A stretch of 64,000 bases of DNA. Source: JAEUWI01 sp942492815 (GTDB lineage: Bacteria; Hydrogenedentota; Hydrogenedentia; Hydrogenedentales; JAEUWI01). Position numbers and translations under genes: made by a program. This document shows, in pieces, positions 1-8,510 of the stretch; the stretch's first letter is position 1, and each line of letters opens with the position of its first letter. The stretch covers positions 3,038,001-3,102,000 of the forward strand of contig OW818658.1 in the NCBI GenBank assembly GCA_942492815.1. The letters are read 5' to 3'. The notes beneath the pieces are model-generated. The model did no database searches, was not told the DNA's origin, and saw nothing but the letters and a program-made list of their open reading frames with translations.

Positions 1-2
1 AA

Positions 3-368
3 GACGCTGAAGAGTGGTATGCCTTAGACGGCCTGTTGAAGCTGCACGCCACCTTGAACCCCACAAGCCAGCGTTATCAGCCCCTGCGCCGGAAGACGGA
101 CCTCATGATGGAACGCCCCCTGGTCAAGTGTACGGGATTCGCCACGATTGACAACGATGACCTGATGGCCTTCCTGGACGTGATGGACCCGAAGACGAGC
201 CAGATTACGAGCGTTCGCGTTCGTGAAGGGGAAGAATTCTATCCCGATGCCGAAGGCAAGAGTATTCTCCGTCTGGTCAAGGTAATCGGCGCCCAGTCGG
301 GCCTCGAACTGGAGTACATGCGTCTGCCGGGCGAGACCTGGGAGATCGCGGGCCCTGAGAACCGCTAA
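3..368 (+). CDS. C-terminal part of an unidentified protein (5' end outside window)
   Basis: The reading frame is open from the left edge of the window to a TAA at 366-368, so this is the last ~121 codons of a longer gene. A TTG at 36 is in frame but has no Shine-Dalgarno and the frame continues upstream, so I treat the gene as truncated by the window. The visible part has a hydrophilic Arg-rich stretch followed by a small alternating beta-like domain (motifs LMAFLDVMD, RVREGEEFY, LELEYMRLPGE). I see no signal peptide, membrane span or family motif and do not recognise it. A strong terminator follows 22 nt after the stop. Confidence 0.6.
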   Translation, partial: DAEEWYALDGLLKLHATLNPTSQRYQPLRRKTDLMMERPLVKCTGFATIDNDDLMAFLDVMDPKTSQITSVRVREGEEFYPDAEGKSILRLVKVIGAQSGLELEYMRLPGETWEIAGPENR

Positions 369-390
369 ATCTCGATAACAAGCCTATTCG

Positions 391-429
391 CTGCTGGAAT
401 CCGTCGCCGGATTCCAGCAGTTTTTTTTT
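391..429 (+). terminator. Rho-independent terminator
   Basis: A perfect 12-bp stem (391-402 pairing with 409-420) encloses a 6-nt loop and is followed at once by nine T residues (421-429). It ends the transcript of the upstream truncated gene and insulates the glycosyltransferase gene at 528. Confidence 0.95.
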
Positions 430-527
430 GCTTGGCCCCTCGCCACTGGGCTAGGCTGTGGGGTACGCGATCCGCGCCTCCGGGGGCGGAGAGATAACCT
501 GAAATCGTATACGTGGACGAGGTTGGA

Positions 528-2222
528 ATGACACAACGACAGTTTACATGGGCGGCTTCCGCGGCCCTGGTGGTGCTGGGCTTTCTGGCCTACGCCAATA
601 CCTTCAGCGGCGACTGGGTGTGGGACGATGTGTCGTCCGTGCTGCTCCACGAGAATGTGCAGAACCCGGCCAAGCTGGGCCAGCTCTTCCGCGAGGACCA
701 GCATGCCTTCGGGCGCGGCGCGGGCAACTTCTATCGACCCCTCGTCTCGGTCAGCTTTATGGTCGATTTCCTCCTTTCCTACGATCCGACGCTGGATACG
801 GCGGAGATCAAGGGCTACCCCGACGTTAAACCCTTCCTGTTCCACCTGAGCAATACCCTATGGCACTGCGCCGCTGCGGTATTGCTTTTTCTGCTGCTCG
901 GGCGGCTCGGTGCGCCGAGATTGGTCCAGACCGCGGCGGCAGTCCTTTTCGTCCTCCACCCCATGCACACGGAAGCGGTAGCCTATATCAGTGGACGTGC
1001 CGATATGATGTCGGCCACGTTTATCCTGGCGGCATTGCTCTGCGCCACCACGGATGCACGGGGCACGAAGCAGATGGTCGCCTTCGCATTCAGCGGCCTC
1101 TTTTTCATCCTGGGGCTTTGCTCAAAAGAATCCACCATGATCTATCCCGTGCTGCTGGCCATCGTGATCGCCCTGCGCCCGCGGTCCGAGGCACCGCTGA
1201 CGCCGACGGTGTCCTGGCAGGTCCGGGCCTATCCCGTGTTCCTGGCGGTTGTGCTCCTCTGCGCCTATGGCGGATTGCGCGCCACCGTGCTGAAGTTCAG
1301 CGAGGGCGGTGGCGGCAGCAAGACGGGCCTCCTCACACGGCTCGTGGAAACCTGCCAGGCCTTTGCCTTTTACATCAAGACGCTTTTCCTGCCCACGAAC
1401 CTGCACATGGAGCAGACCCTCGCCGACGTGCCGGGCTGGACCGCCCGCCTGGGACTACTCCTGCTTGCGGCCTGCATCGGGGCGGCTTACTGGGGCTATC
1501 GCTCGGGCAACCGGCGCATTACGCTGGCCCTCGTGTGGTTTCTCGCCGCGTGGTTACCCATCTCCGGAATTTTCCCACTGAACGCGCCCATGGCGGAGCA
1601 CTGGATGTATGTGCCCATGGCCGGCTTCTGGTGGGCGGTGATGGAGCTGCTGGTGCTGGCTTCCCAACGCCTGAACCTGCGCACAGCGCCGGTGGCCGTG
1701 GCGGCCGTGCTGGGGCTTCTGTTCCTCAATCAGACCATCGCGCGCAATGGGGACTGGCGGGACAACGAAACGATCTTTCGCGCGACGCTGGCGGAGAACC
1801 CCGATACGCTGCGGGTTCATTCCAACCTGGCCGTGACCTACGACTTCCTGCAGGGGAACTACCCCGGTGCGGCGCGGCACTACGAGGCGGCCATCGCTCT
1901 CTATGAGAAACAAAAAGAGCGCCCGGAGATCCTACTGCCCGATGAGATCCCCCTGCGCCTCTCGCTGGCGGAAATGTTGCTGCGCCAGGAAAACTATAGT
2001 GATGCTTTGCCGTGGTTTGGCAGCCTGATGCCGCTGACCCAGCAGGAAAACATGAAGGGCGACGGCGCGAAGGCGGCCTTCGGTCTGGGGCAGTGCTACC
2101 TTGGCCTGGGCAACTACACGCAGGCCACGCAGCTCATGCAGCAGGCCATCACGATGGACCCGACCCTGGCCGGGGCCTATCGCGATCTGATGCGGGGCGC
2201 CCCCCTGCCCGGCCCGCGCTGA
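528..2222 (+). CDS. TMTC-like membrane glycosyltransferase with C-terminal TPRs
   Basis: A 564-residue multi-spanning protein. The first membrane span (about residues 8-27) is followed by YANTFSGDWVWDD, an acidic first external loop typical of GT-C fold mannosyltransferases, and by a downstream YRPL. About ten further hydrophobic segments run to residue ~400. The C-terminus (~420-555) contains TPR-like helices (SNLAVTYDFLQGNYPGAARH; GLGQCYLGLGNYTQA). This order matches TMTC/PMT_2-type proteins that move a lipid-linked sugar onto exported proteins; donor and target are unknown. I chose ATG 528, preceded by GAGG with a 5-nt gap, over GTG 513, which has no ribosome site. The RbsD-like gene follows 30 nt downstream and may be co-transcribed. 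Confidence 0.8.
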   Translation: MTQRQFTWAASAALVVLGFLAYANTFSGDWVWDDVSSVLLHENVQNPAKLGQLFREDQHAFGRGAGNFYRPLVSVSFMVDFLLSYDPTLDTAEIKGYPDVKPFLFHLSNTLWHCAAAVLLFLLLGRLGAPRLVQTAAAVLFVLHPMHTEAVAYISGRADMMSATFILAALLCATTDARGTKQMVAFAFSGLFFILGLCSKESTMIYPVLLAIVIALRPRSEAPLTPTVSWQVRAYPVFLAVVLLCAYGGLRATVLKFSEGGGGSKTGLLTRLVETCQAFAFYIKTLFLPTNLHMEQTLADVPGWTARLGLLLLAACIGAAYWGYRSGNRRITLALVWFLAAWLPISGIFPLNAPMAEHWMYVPMAGFWWAVMELLVLASQRLNLRTAPVAVAAVLGLLFLNQTIARNGDWRDNETIFRATLAENPDTLRVHSNLAVTYDFLQGNYPGAARHYEAAIALYEKQKERPEILLPDEIPLRLSLAEMLLRQENYSDALPWFGSLMPLTQQENMKGDGAKAAFGLGQCYLGLGNYTQATQLMQQAITMDPTLAGAYRDLMRGAPLPGPR

Positions 2223-2252
2223 AGCGAACACGACTTGGAAAGTGACTGAACC

Positions 2253-2672
2253 ATGCTGAAACATACCCTGATCCATCCCGGCATCCTGGAAGCCATCGGC
2301 GCCGCGGGCCACGGCTCCAGAATTCTTATCGCCGACGGCAACTACCCTGCGAGCACGAAGTGCGGCATGAACGCCGAGCGGGTCTACCTCAACCTGGTGC
2401 CGGGAATGCCCACGGTCACCCAGGTGCTGGATGCCCTGCTCACGGCTATTCCCGTGGAAGCCGCCGGGGTGATGACGCCCGGCGAGGGCCCCGAGCCTCC
2501 GATCTTCAATGAGTTTCGCGATCGCTTCCCCGGCCTGGAATTGACCTTGTACGACCGCTTCGCGTTCTACGAGGAGGCGGGAAGCGACGACACCTGCCTG
2601 ACGATTGTTGCGGGCGAACAACGGATTTACGCAAATCTGTTGTTGACCATCGGCGTTCGGATGCCTGCGTAG
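2253..2672 (+). CDS. RbsD/FucU-family sugar mutarotase
   Basis: At 139 aa it has the usual family length. The N-terminus reads HPGILEAIGAAGHGSRILIADGNYPA, matched here in parts: the GHG histidine and the IADxN(Y/F)P motif are the family's sugar-binding elements. The C-terminus carries YANLLL, the conserved Tyr/Asn pair. RbsD and FucU proteins interconvert pyranose/furanose or alpha/beta forms of ribose or fucose; which sugar is used cannot be told. A GGAAAG sits upstream of ATG 2253. The protein is cytosolic, with no signal peptide. No ribose or fucose catabolic genes are adjacent, so its pathway is unassigned. Confidence 0.88.
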   Translation: MLKHTLIHPGILEAIGAAGHGSRILIADGNYPASTKCGMNAERVYLNLVPGMPTVTQVLDALLTAIPVEAAGVMTPGEGPEPPIFNEFRDRFPGLELTLYDRFAFYEEAGSDDTCLTIVAGEQRIYANLLLTIGVRMPA

Positions 2673-2811
2673 CTTCGATTTTAAATCGCAGTATTAGAAC
2701 CTGCGGTGCCCGGAATGGCCCTGAAAGGGGCCTTTATCTAACCCACCATCCCGCCAGAGGTTAGTTGCTCTGGACGCTCGGAAAATAAGATTTTGGGGTA
2801 TGGGAGTTTGC

Positions 2812-2840
2812 TTGACACATTGGGGGACCCATGCTAGAAT
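2812..2840 (+). promoter_or_regulatory. Sigma70-type promoter with extended -10
   Basis: TTGACA at 2812-2817, a 17-nt spacer and TAGAAT at 2835-2840, with TGC immediately before the -10 (extended -10). This is close to the housekeeping consensus. Transcription would start near 2847, giving a leader of about 60 nt before ATG 2906. Confidence 0.9.
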
Positions 2841-2905
2841 GGCCCAGTTGAACCAGTATCAGCGAAATAGAGTTACGTTCAAACGAGTTACGGAGAAAGG
2901 CTTCC

Positions 2906-4672
2906 ATGGCTGACGACAAGAGAAACGAAGACAATCTGGATACCCCCGGCGACTCCGGTTTGGGTAACCTGCCCCCGCTCAGTGATTTTGACTCGGGCGG
3001 TATGGATTCGGACGGTGGTCTGCCTCCTCTCGGTAATTTCGATTCCGGTGGCAGCCCCACGGATTCGGCGGGCCTCCCCCCCATCAGCGACATTCAGGTG
3101 GAAACGCCCCAGCCCACGGGAGGCAACGTTCGCCGTCCTCCCTTCGGCTTCGACAGCGCCATCAATGATACTTTTTCCAGCGGCACGCCCGGCATCGACA
3201 CGCCGGCCGGCACGAAGTCCAGTGAAGGCCTGAGCCCCATCGGCTCCGGATTCCAGGATCTCGCCGCGGACAGCGACTTCTCCCCCGAGACCCCAGAAAT
3301 CGGCCCCGGCCCGGATTCGAACATGGACACGCCCATGTTCGACAGCGCCTTTGGCGGCGGCAGTGGCTCCGGCTTCGGCGGTGGACGCTCCACCGGCGCG
3401 CCGACCCAGGCCATGGAAACGCCCATGTTCGGCCAGGCCGTTGGTGGCCGTGACAACCGCGGCTTCGACGCAGGTGCTTTTGGCGGCGGTGGCGGCGGCG
3501 GTGACTTCGGTATGGGCACGCCCGCGCCGGACTTCTCGCCCGACACCGACATGCGCGCTCCCCGCGGCATGGGCGGCGGCATGCAGATGGGCGCCAGCGA
3601 ACCGGCCGGCGGCGGACGCAAGGGCGGCGCAGGTGCGCTGGTCGCTGCGGCTGCAATTGCGCTGATCGCGGGTATTGTGGCGGGGCCTTTCGCGGCCTCC
3701 ACCCTCTCCTTCCTGCCCAATCCGCTCGCGGCGAAACTGCAGACTGCGGAGGATAATGCGCAGCGTCTGCAATTGGAGAATACGGGCCTTCAGAAGAAGG
3801 TGGCGGACCTTACCGCGATAGGTGGACCCGGAGATCAGAAGCTGGAAATCTCCCCCGAAAAGCTCAAAGAGCTTGAAGACTCCATTATCTCGAAGACTCA
3901 AGAACTCGCGACGACAGAAACTACTCTTGCGGATACCACCGCGAAGCTCGATACCGCCAGTACCGACCTTCTTGCGAAGAACGCGGAAGTGGCCAAGCGT
4001 TCAGAAGAATTCGACAATCTCTCCAACCAGCTTTCCATCACGGAAGCGCGTCAGCGTGGTCTGGTTTCCGAAGTGGATCGCCTGACGAACCACGTTGGCA
4101 AGCTGGAAGAAGCCGCCCTGCGCAGCGATCAGTCGAAAGACGCGCTGGCCCACGCGGTGGACCGTCTTTACATCAAGATAAAGGAAGGCCTCCCGCTGAC
4201 GCCGACCAAGTTTGATCGCGCCGCGCGCCTGGCCGAAGTGGAAACCCTTCGCAATCAGGTTGGCGAGTCCAAGTGGGTCACCCCCGCCCTTCAGGACGCC
4301 TACACGGGCCTCTACCTGAAGGAACTGGAGATTGCCCAGTCGCAGGAATACTTCTACAGCAAAATCCCGGTGGTAGACGCCTATGGCAGCCGGGTACACA
4401 AGTGGGCCGAATGCGTGATGCAGGGCAACCACGAAGTGGTCTACCGCAGCTTCGACGGCCAGAACATCGGCGTCTTCACGAACCTCGGCACGGGCGAATC
4501 CCCCGCCTGGGGCTTCAATGAAGAATTCGCACCGGCCGCGAAGAAAGAACTCGAAGCGCGGGTCTTCGCCAGCCGCGTTCCCGACTTCGAAGCGAAGATC
4601 CAGGCGCTTGCCGAACGCGAGTTCAGCATGGAAGGCGACACGGAGTTCCAGAAGGTCTTCAGCTCGCTGTAA
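2906..4672 (+). CDS. Disordered / single-span / coiled-coil protein of unknown function
   Basis: A 588-residue protein I do not recognise. Residues 1-240 are Gly/Pro/Asp-rich and probably disordered, with repeated LPPL..FDSGG-like and (M/D)TPMF motifs. Residues ~245-270 form a single membrane span (Ala/Ile-rich). Residues ~275-410 are heptad-like coiled coil rich in Glu, Lys, Leu and Thr. A compact C-terminal part (~420-588) contains Trp, Tyr and Phe residues typical of a folded domain. There is no signal peptide, so the long N-terminus should stay in the cytoplasm with the coiled coil outside. It has its own strong promoter (2812-2840), an excellent GGAGAAAGG site 5 nt before ATG, and its own terminator, so it looks monocistronic and well expressed. 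Confidence 0.85.
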   Translation: MADDKRNEDNLDTPGDSGLGNLPPLSDFDSGGMDSDGGLPPLGNFDSGGSPTDSAGLPPISDIQVETPQPTGGNVRRPPFGFDSAINDTFSSGTPGIDTPAGTKSSEGLSPIGSGFQDLAADSDFSPETPEIGPGPDSNMDTPMFDSAFGGGSGSGFGGGRSTGAPTQAMETPMFGQAVGGRDNRGFDAGAFGGGGGGGDFGMGTPAPDFSPDTDMRAPRGMGGGMQMGASEPAGGGRKGGAGALVAAAAIALIAGIVAGPFAASTLSFLPNPLAAKLQTAEDNAQRLQLENTGLQKKVADLTAIGGPGDQKLEISPEKLKELEDSIISKTQELATTETTLADTTAKLDTASTDLLAKNAEVAKRSEEFDNLSNQLSITEARQRGLVSEVDRLTNHVGKLEEAALRSDQSKDALAHAVDRLYIKIKEGLPLTPTKFDRAARLAEVETLRNQVGESKWVTPALQDAYTGLYLKELEIAQSQEYFYSKIPVVDAYGSRVHKWAECVMQGNHEVVYRSFDGQNIGVFTNLGTGESPAWGFNEEFAPAAKKELEARVFASRVPDFEAKIQALAEREFSMEGDTEFQKVFSSL

Positions 4673-4699
4673 GATTTGGTTGGGTTGATTGATTACACG

Positions 4700-4731
4700 C
4701 CGCGCGGCCTTCGGGTCGCGCGGTTTTTTTT
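4700..4731 (+). terminator. Rho-independent terminator with UUCG tetraloop
   Basis: A ten-pair GC-rich stem (4700-4709 with 4714-4723, one G-T pair) closes a C(TTCG)G tetraloop and is followed by eight T residues (4724-4731). It lies 27 nt after the stop of the coiled-coil protein gene. Confidence 0.95.
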
Positions 4732-4761
4732 GTGTTGGGCGGGAGGGGGCGTGGCGGGGAA

Positions 4762-4936
4762 ATGGGTCTTATGGGTCTTATGGGTCTTATGGGTCTTATG
4801 GGTCTTATGGGTCTTATGGGTCTTATGGGTCTTATGGGTCTTATGGGTCTTATGGGTCTTATGGGTCTTATGGGTCTTATGGGTCGTATGGGTCGTATGG
4901 GTCTGGGTCGTATGGGTCGTATGGGTCATGGGTCGT
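4762..4936 (+). repeat. Tandem 9-bp array (ATGGGTCTT), left arm of an inverted pair
   Basis: Thirteen perfect head-to-tail copies of ATGGGTCTT occupy 4762-4878. They are followed by drifting copies of ATGGGTCGT and two irregular units up to 4936, on the side nearest the four-helix-bundle gene. The unit length is a multiple of three, so the array has no stop in any forward frame. The exact reverse complement, AAGACCCAT, is repeated 14 times at 5591-5716, on the other side of the gene. Confidence 0.98.
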
Positions 4937-5010
4937 ATGGACTTTGCTGCGAGAGTGCTATAGTGATGGTTTCCAACTCGATGAACCAGCACACATATGG
5001 AGGGCACATG

Positions 5011-5571
5011 ATGACTCAAGGCGGCTTTATCCCACCTCATGGAAACTACGAGGCACTACTCTCCTATCAAAAGGCCGAGGTGATTTTTGATATCACTTTC
5101 CGCTTCTGTCACCGCTTCCTCGGCAGGGGAGACCGAACCGTCGATCAGATGGTGCAGGCGGCCCGGTCCGGCAAGCAAAACATCGCCGAGGGCGTGAAGG
5201 CTTCGGGCACCTCAAAGGAGACGGAGATACGGCTCATCAATGTCGCACGATCCAGTCTTGAGGAACTCCTTGTCGATTACAAGGACTTTCTGCGGGTGCG
5301 CGATCTACCTCTTTGGACCAAAGATTCCAGGGAGGCCCAATTTGTTCGCCAGCTCGGCAAGAAAACTCCCTTCAACTTCGAACTATTTCGAGAGTTCGTC
5401 GAAAACCGCCCGCCCGAGGTTGTAGCGAACATTGCCATCTGCCTGCTTCATCAGGCGAACTATCTACTGGATCAGCAGAAGCGTGCGCTGGAGCGTGACT
5501 TTATCAAGGAAGGCGGGATCCGTGAACGCATGACGAAGGCCCGATTGGAGCAGCGAAAAAAAGATAGTTGA
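5011..5571 (+). CDS. Four-helix-bundle protein with suffix domain (23S rRNA-intervening-sequence family)
   Basis: A 186-residue protein. The central part (~35-75) has the hallmark of the S23/IVP four-helix-bundle family: DRTVDQMVQAARSGKQNIAEG, cut here to its key words DQMVQAARSG and NIAEG, followed by SSLEELLVDY. Residues ~100-185 match the additional C-terminal suffix region of this family (EFVENRPPEVVANI, LLDQQKRALERDF). Such proteins form homopentameric bundles and are related to the Avd accessory proteins of diversity-generating retroelements; their cellular role is poorly known. ATG 5011 is 7 nt after GGAGG (4999-5003); ATG 5008 is also possible. The frame is open upstream right through the 9-bp array. 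The gene sits exactly between two inverted minisatellite arrays, with no partner gene. Confidence 0.85.
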   Translation: MTQGGFIPPHGNYEALLSYQKAEVIFDITFRFCHRFLGRGDRTVDQMVQAARSGKQNIAEGVKASGTSKETEIRLINVARSSLEELLVDYKDFLRVRDLPLWTKDSREAQFVRQLGKKTPFNFELFREFVENRPPEVVANIAICLLHQANYLLDQQKRALERDFIKEGGIRERMTKARLEQRKKDS

Positions 5572-5583
5572 ATCGGCAGGCCC

Positions 5584-5716
5584 GACCCATAAGACCCATA
5601 AGACCCATAAGACCCATAAGACCCATAAGACCCATAAGACCCATAAGACCCATAAGACCCATAAGACCCATAAGACCCATAAGACCCATAAGACCCATAA
5701 GACCCATAAGACCCAT
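5584..5716 (-). repeat. Tandem 9-bp array (AAGACCCAT), right arm of an inverted pair
   Basis: A partial unit (GACCCAT, 5584-5590) is followed by 14 perfect copies of AAGACCCAT (5591-5716). This is the reverse complement of the 4762-4878 array. It begins 12 nt after the stop codon of the four-helix-bundle gene. Unlike the left arm, it shows no degenerate units. A transcript spanning both arms could pair over at least 117 bp. Confidence 0.98.
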
Positions 5717-5740
5717 CCCCCACCCGCGTCTCCTGAATCA

Positions 5741-5776
5741 AAAAGACCGGCACCTCCCATGGAGGCACCGGTCTTT
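5741..5776 (-). terminator. Rho-independent terminator for typA
   Basis: Read on the minus strand, AAAGACCGG pairs with CCGGTCTTT and an inner CCTCC/GGAGG pair (two mismatches between) closes on a short loop; the stem is followed by a run of T (ctttttg). It lies 25 nt after the stop of the minus-strand typA gene. Confidence 0.8.
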
Positions 5777-5800
5777 GGAGTGCTCTTACTTACCTAATTC

Positions 5801-7693
5801 TTATGCCGACGTGCGCTTCTTCTCGTCGCGCTTGCGCTCTTCGGAGTTGAGCACGGCCTTGCGGACGCGGACGAACTTGGGGGTGATTTCCGCCAGTTCG
5901 TCGGGGGCGATCCATTCGAGGGCCACGTCAAGGGTGAGAATCCGGGGCACATCAAGTCCGGTGCTGTGGTCCTTGCCGGATGCCCGGTGGTTGGTGAGGG
6001 CCTTCTTCTTGGTGGGCTTGCAGGGCATATCGCCGGGGCGGGAGTATTCGCCGATGATCATGCCCTCGTAGACCGGCTCCATGGAGCCGAGGAAGAGGGT
6101 GCCGCGTTCCTGGAGGTTTTCCAGGCTGTAGGACGTGCTCTGTCCGGTTTCCATGCTGACCATGGAACCACGCTTGCGGGTGACGACATCGCCGCACCAG
6201 GGGCCGTAGCCCACGAAGCGGGAGGCCATGATGCCCATGCCGCGCGTGTCGGTGAGGAATTCGCCGCGATAGCCGATGAGGCCACGGGTGGGGATGTTGA
6301 ACTCGACACGGACCATGCCGGTGGGCTCGACGTGCATGGCGCACAACTCGCCTTTGCGGCCCGCAATCTTCTCGATGACCGTGCCCTGATATTCGCTGGG
6401 CACGTCAATCGTCAGGACTTCCATGGGTTCCAGGCGCTTGCCGTCTTCATCGCGGTGGATGATGACTTCCGGCGGGGATACGCAAAGCTCCATGCCTTCA
6501 CGGCGCATCTCTTCGAGGAGAATGGCCAGGTGGAGTTCGCCGCGGCCGGAAACTTTGAGGGCGTCGCCGCGCTCGGTCTCTTCCACGCGCAGGGCCACGT
6601 TGGTGCGCATTTCCTTTTCCAGGCGCGCGGAGATCTGGCGCAGGGTGACGGCGTCGCCGTCCTGTCCGGCGAAGGGCCCGTTGTTCATCATGAAATTCAT
6701 GGACACCGTGGGCTCTTCGATTTCCAGGGGATGAAGCACCACGTCCAGATCGATGTCGGAGAAGGTGTCGCCGATGTTGATGTCGTCGGGGCCGGCGATG
6801 GTTACGATATCACCCGCGTTCACGAAGTCCACCAGCTCGCTTTCCAGGCCGCGCGTCACCCAGAGATAGGTACACTTTTCCTGCTTGTCGCTGGTGATGT
6901 CCCACTCGCGCTCGTGGTGGAAATCGTCGTGGTGGGCCAGCTTCTCGCCGAGCCACTTGGTGGAAACGCGGCGGAATTTCTGGCCCTTCTTGACACTGCC
7001 CTGAAGCACGCGGCCCATGGCGGTACGGCCGATGTGGTCTTTCCAGCCGATGGAGCTGACCTGCATGAGGAAGGGCGCGTCGGGATCACCCTTGGGGGCG
7101 GGGACTTCGTTAATGATGGTTTCGAAAAGGGCTTCCATGCCTTCGTGGGCGTCGTCTTCCAGATCGCGCACGAGCCAGCCGTTGAGGCCGGAACCGTAAA
7201 GCACGGGAAAGTCGCACTGCTCGTCCGTGGCGCCGAGTTCGACGAAAAGGTCGAAGGTCTTGTCCAGCGCCTTGTCGGGCATCGCCTGGGGACGGTCCAC
7301 CTTGTTCACCACGACGACGGGGCGGTAGCCCATGCGCAGGGCGCGGGTGAGCACGTAGCGCGTCTGGGGCATGGGGCCTTCGTTGGCGTCCACCAGTAGC
7401 AGCACGGAGTCCACCATGGAGAGGGTGCGCTCCACTTCGCCGGAAAAGTCGGCGTGGCCGGGCGTGTCTACGATGTTGATCAGGTAGTCTTTCCACGTGA
7501 CCGTGCAGTGCTTGGCGCGGATGGTGATGCCCCGTTCCCGTTCCAGCTCGTTATTGTCCATGACCCGGATCGCGACCGCTTCATTCGTGCGGAAGAGATG
7601 CGTCGCCGCGAAAATACTATCGATCAGCGTGGTCTTGCCGTGATCGATGTGGGCGATGATGGCCACGTTGCGGATTTTATCAATCGAATGCAT
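5801..7693 (-). CDS. typA: Ribosome-associated GTPase TypA/BipA
   Basis: A 630-residue translational GTPase of EF-G-like architecture. The G domain is complete: G1 AHIDHGKT at 14-21, G2 RGITI at 54-58, G3 DTPGH at 76-80 and G4 NKVD at 130-133. Domains II, III, V and the TypA-specific C-terminus follow (FNIPTRGLIGYRGEF, GIGxYGYGP-like VGYGPWCGDV). TypA binds the 70S ribosome and aids 50S assembly and stress or cold growth. AAGGAGA lies about 10 nt before ATG 7693. The gene stands alone with its own terminator. Confidence 0.97.
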   Translation of the reverse strand: MHSIDKIRNVAIIAHIDHGKTTLIDSIFAATHLFRTNEAVAIRVMDNNELERERGITIRAKHCTVTWKDYLINIVDTPGHADFSGEVERTLSMVDSVLLLVDANEGPMPQTRYVLTRALRMGYRPVVVVNKVDRPQAMPDKALDKTFDLFVELGATDEQCDFPVLYGSGLNGWLVRDLEDDAHEGMEALFETIINEVPAPKGDPDAPFLMQVSSIGWKDHIGRTAMGRVLQGSVKKGQKFRRVSTKWLGEKLAHHDDFHHEREWDITSDKQEKCTYLWVTRGLESELVDFVNAGDIVTIAGPDDINIGDTFSDIDLDVVLHPLEIEEPTVSMNFMMNNGPFAGQDGDAVTLRQISARLEKEMRTNVALRVEETERGDALKVSGRGELHLAILLEEMRREGMELCVSPPEVIIHRDEDGKRLEPMEVLTIDVPSEYQGTVIEKIAGRKGELCAMHVEPTGMVRVEFNIPTRGLIGYRGEFLTDTRGMGIMASRFVGYGPWCGDVVTRKRGSMVSMETGQSTSYSLENLQERGTLFLGSMEPVYEGMIIGEYSRPGDMPCKPTKKKALTNHRASGKDHSTGLDVPRILTLDVALEWIAPDELAEITPKFVRVRKAVLNSEERKRDEKKRTSA

Positions 7694-7976
7694 TAACGGT
7701 GATTCTCCTTGGCTTTAACGATGTAGCTGCCCGGTTAGTTGGGGGATCTAACGAAAACCGGGTTAACGGAACAAGGCCGGGACCAAAACATCCTGGCACC
7801 AACCCTGGCCGTCACAAGGCAGGGATCGGGAGTCGGCGGTTTTCGGGTAGACAATCGACGAGATCCCAGATTATACCGGAGAGGCGAGCCGAAAGGCAAA
7901 TTCTCGCGGGAACATCTATGCGTAAGGGCAAGGAAATGCGCGTGTTAGGACCATATTAGCGCCGGGACGAGGCCCG

Positions 7977-8390
7977 TCAATCCGCCTCGGGAAGTTCGTC
8001 GAGGTTGAGCAGAATCTCATCCTCCAGGGCATGGGGGTCGTCGGCAATGCTTAAGAGGAGCCCCTTCAAGTACATATACGATACCGTGTCATAGCCGGTA
8101 AGGCGGACCCCGAAGCTTTCGTGATCCCTGGAGCACACGATGCCGCGTACTTCGATCATGGTGTGGGTATCACCGATGAAGCTGCAGGCGACCTGGGTTC
8201 CCCGCTCGAGCGGCCCTCGATGTTCGATGCGGATGCCGCCTACGGAGATATCGACCACCGAGGCCTCGAAGGGCACGCCGCCCTCGGGGACCACGGTGAC
8301 AGGAAGATTTACGTCAATACGGGTATACGTGCGCTGATTGTAACTGGACAATATCGGGACCTTCTTCTCGGGATGGGTAAAATTCGACAC
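7977..8390 (-). CDS. PilZ-domain protein (c-di-GMP receptor)
   Basis: A 137-residue single-domain protein. RTYTR at ~20-24 supplies the RxxxR motif and DISVGGIRIE at ~48-57 the (D/N)xSxxG motif, which together bind cyclic di-GMP in PilZ domains. It is cytosolic and has no partner domain, so it probably acts as an adaptor. The start is uncertain: GTG 8390 gives a good N-terminus but has no clear ribosome site. A GGDEF diguanylate cyclase is encoded 13 kb away at 21394-22998. Confidence 0.85.
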   Translation of the reverse strand: MSNFTHPEKKVPILSSYNQRTYTRIDVNLPVTVVPEGGVPFEASVVDISVGGIRIEHRGPLERGTQVACSFIGDTHTMIEVRGIVCSRDHESFGVRLTGYDTVSYMYLKGLLLSIADDPHALEDEILLNLDELPEAD

Positions 8391-8510
8391 TTCAGAGGGT
8401 GCAGTGGTTAAAAAGACGATCGAGTGCTACTGCGTTGGTGGAATTATACCCCAATTCGGTCGATTGTGCTTCAGGCGGTGTGAGCACCCACTGGCCACAA
8501 CCCGGAATAT

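Noticed and set aside
2888..3901. Minus-strand frames opposite the coiled-coil protein gene
   Set aside because: They are shadows of Gly/Pro/Asp-rich GC codons; the plus gene has promoter, ribosome site and terminator.
4732..5040. Long forward and reverse frames of tripeptide repeats (MGL, WVL, YGS, HKT) over the 9-bp array as separate genes
   Set aside because: They result from a 9-bp unit lacking stops and have no ribosome sites or non-repeat domains of their own.
4762..5716. CRISPR array
   Set aside because: Units are contiguous 9-mers without spacers, and no cas genes are present.
5966..7399. 477-codon plus-strand frame over typA
   Set aside because: It is the antisense of a highly conserved gene and shows no family motif.
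7694..7976. Small genes in the gap between typA and the PilZ gene
   Set aside because: Open frames there lack ribosome sites and recognisable domains; the gap is under 300 bp and shows no clear element.
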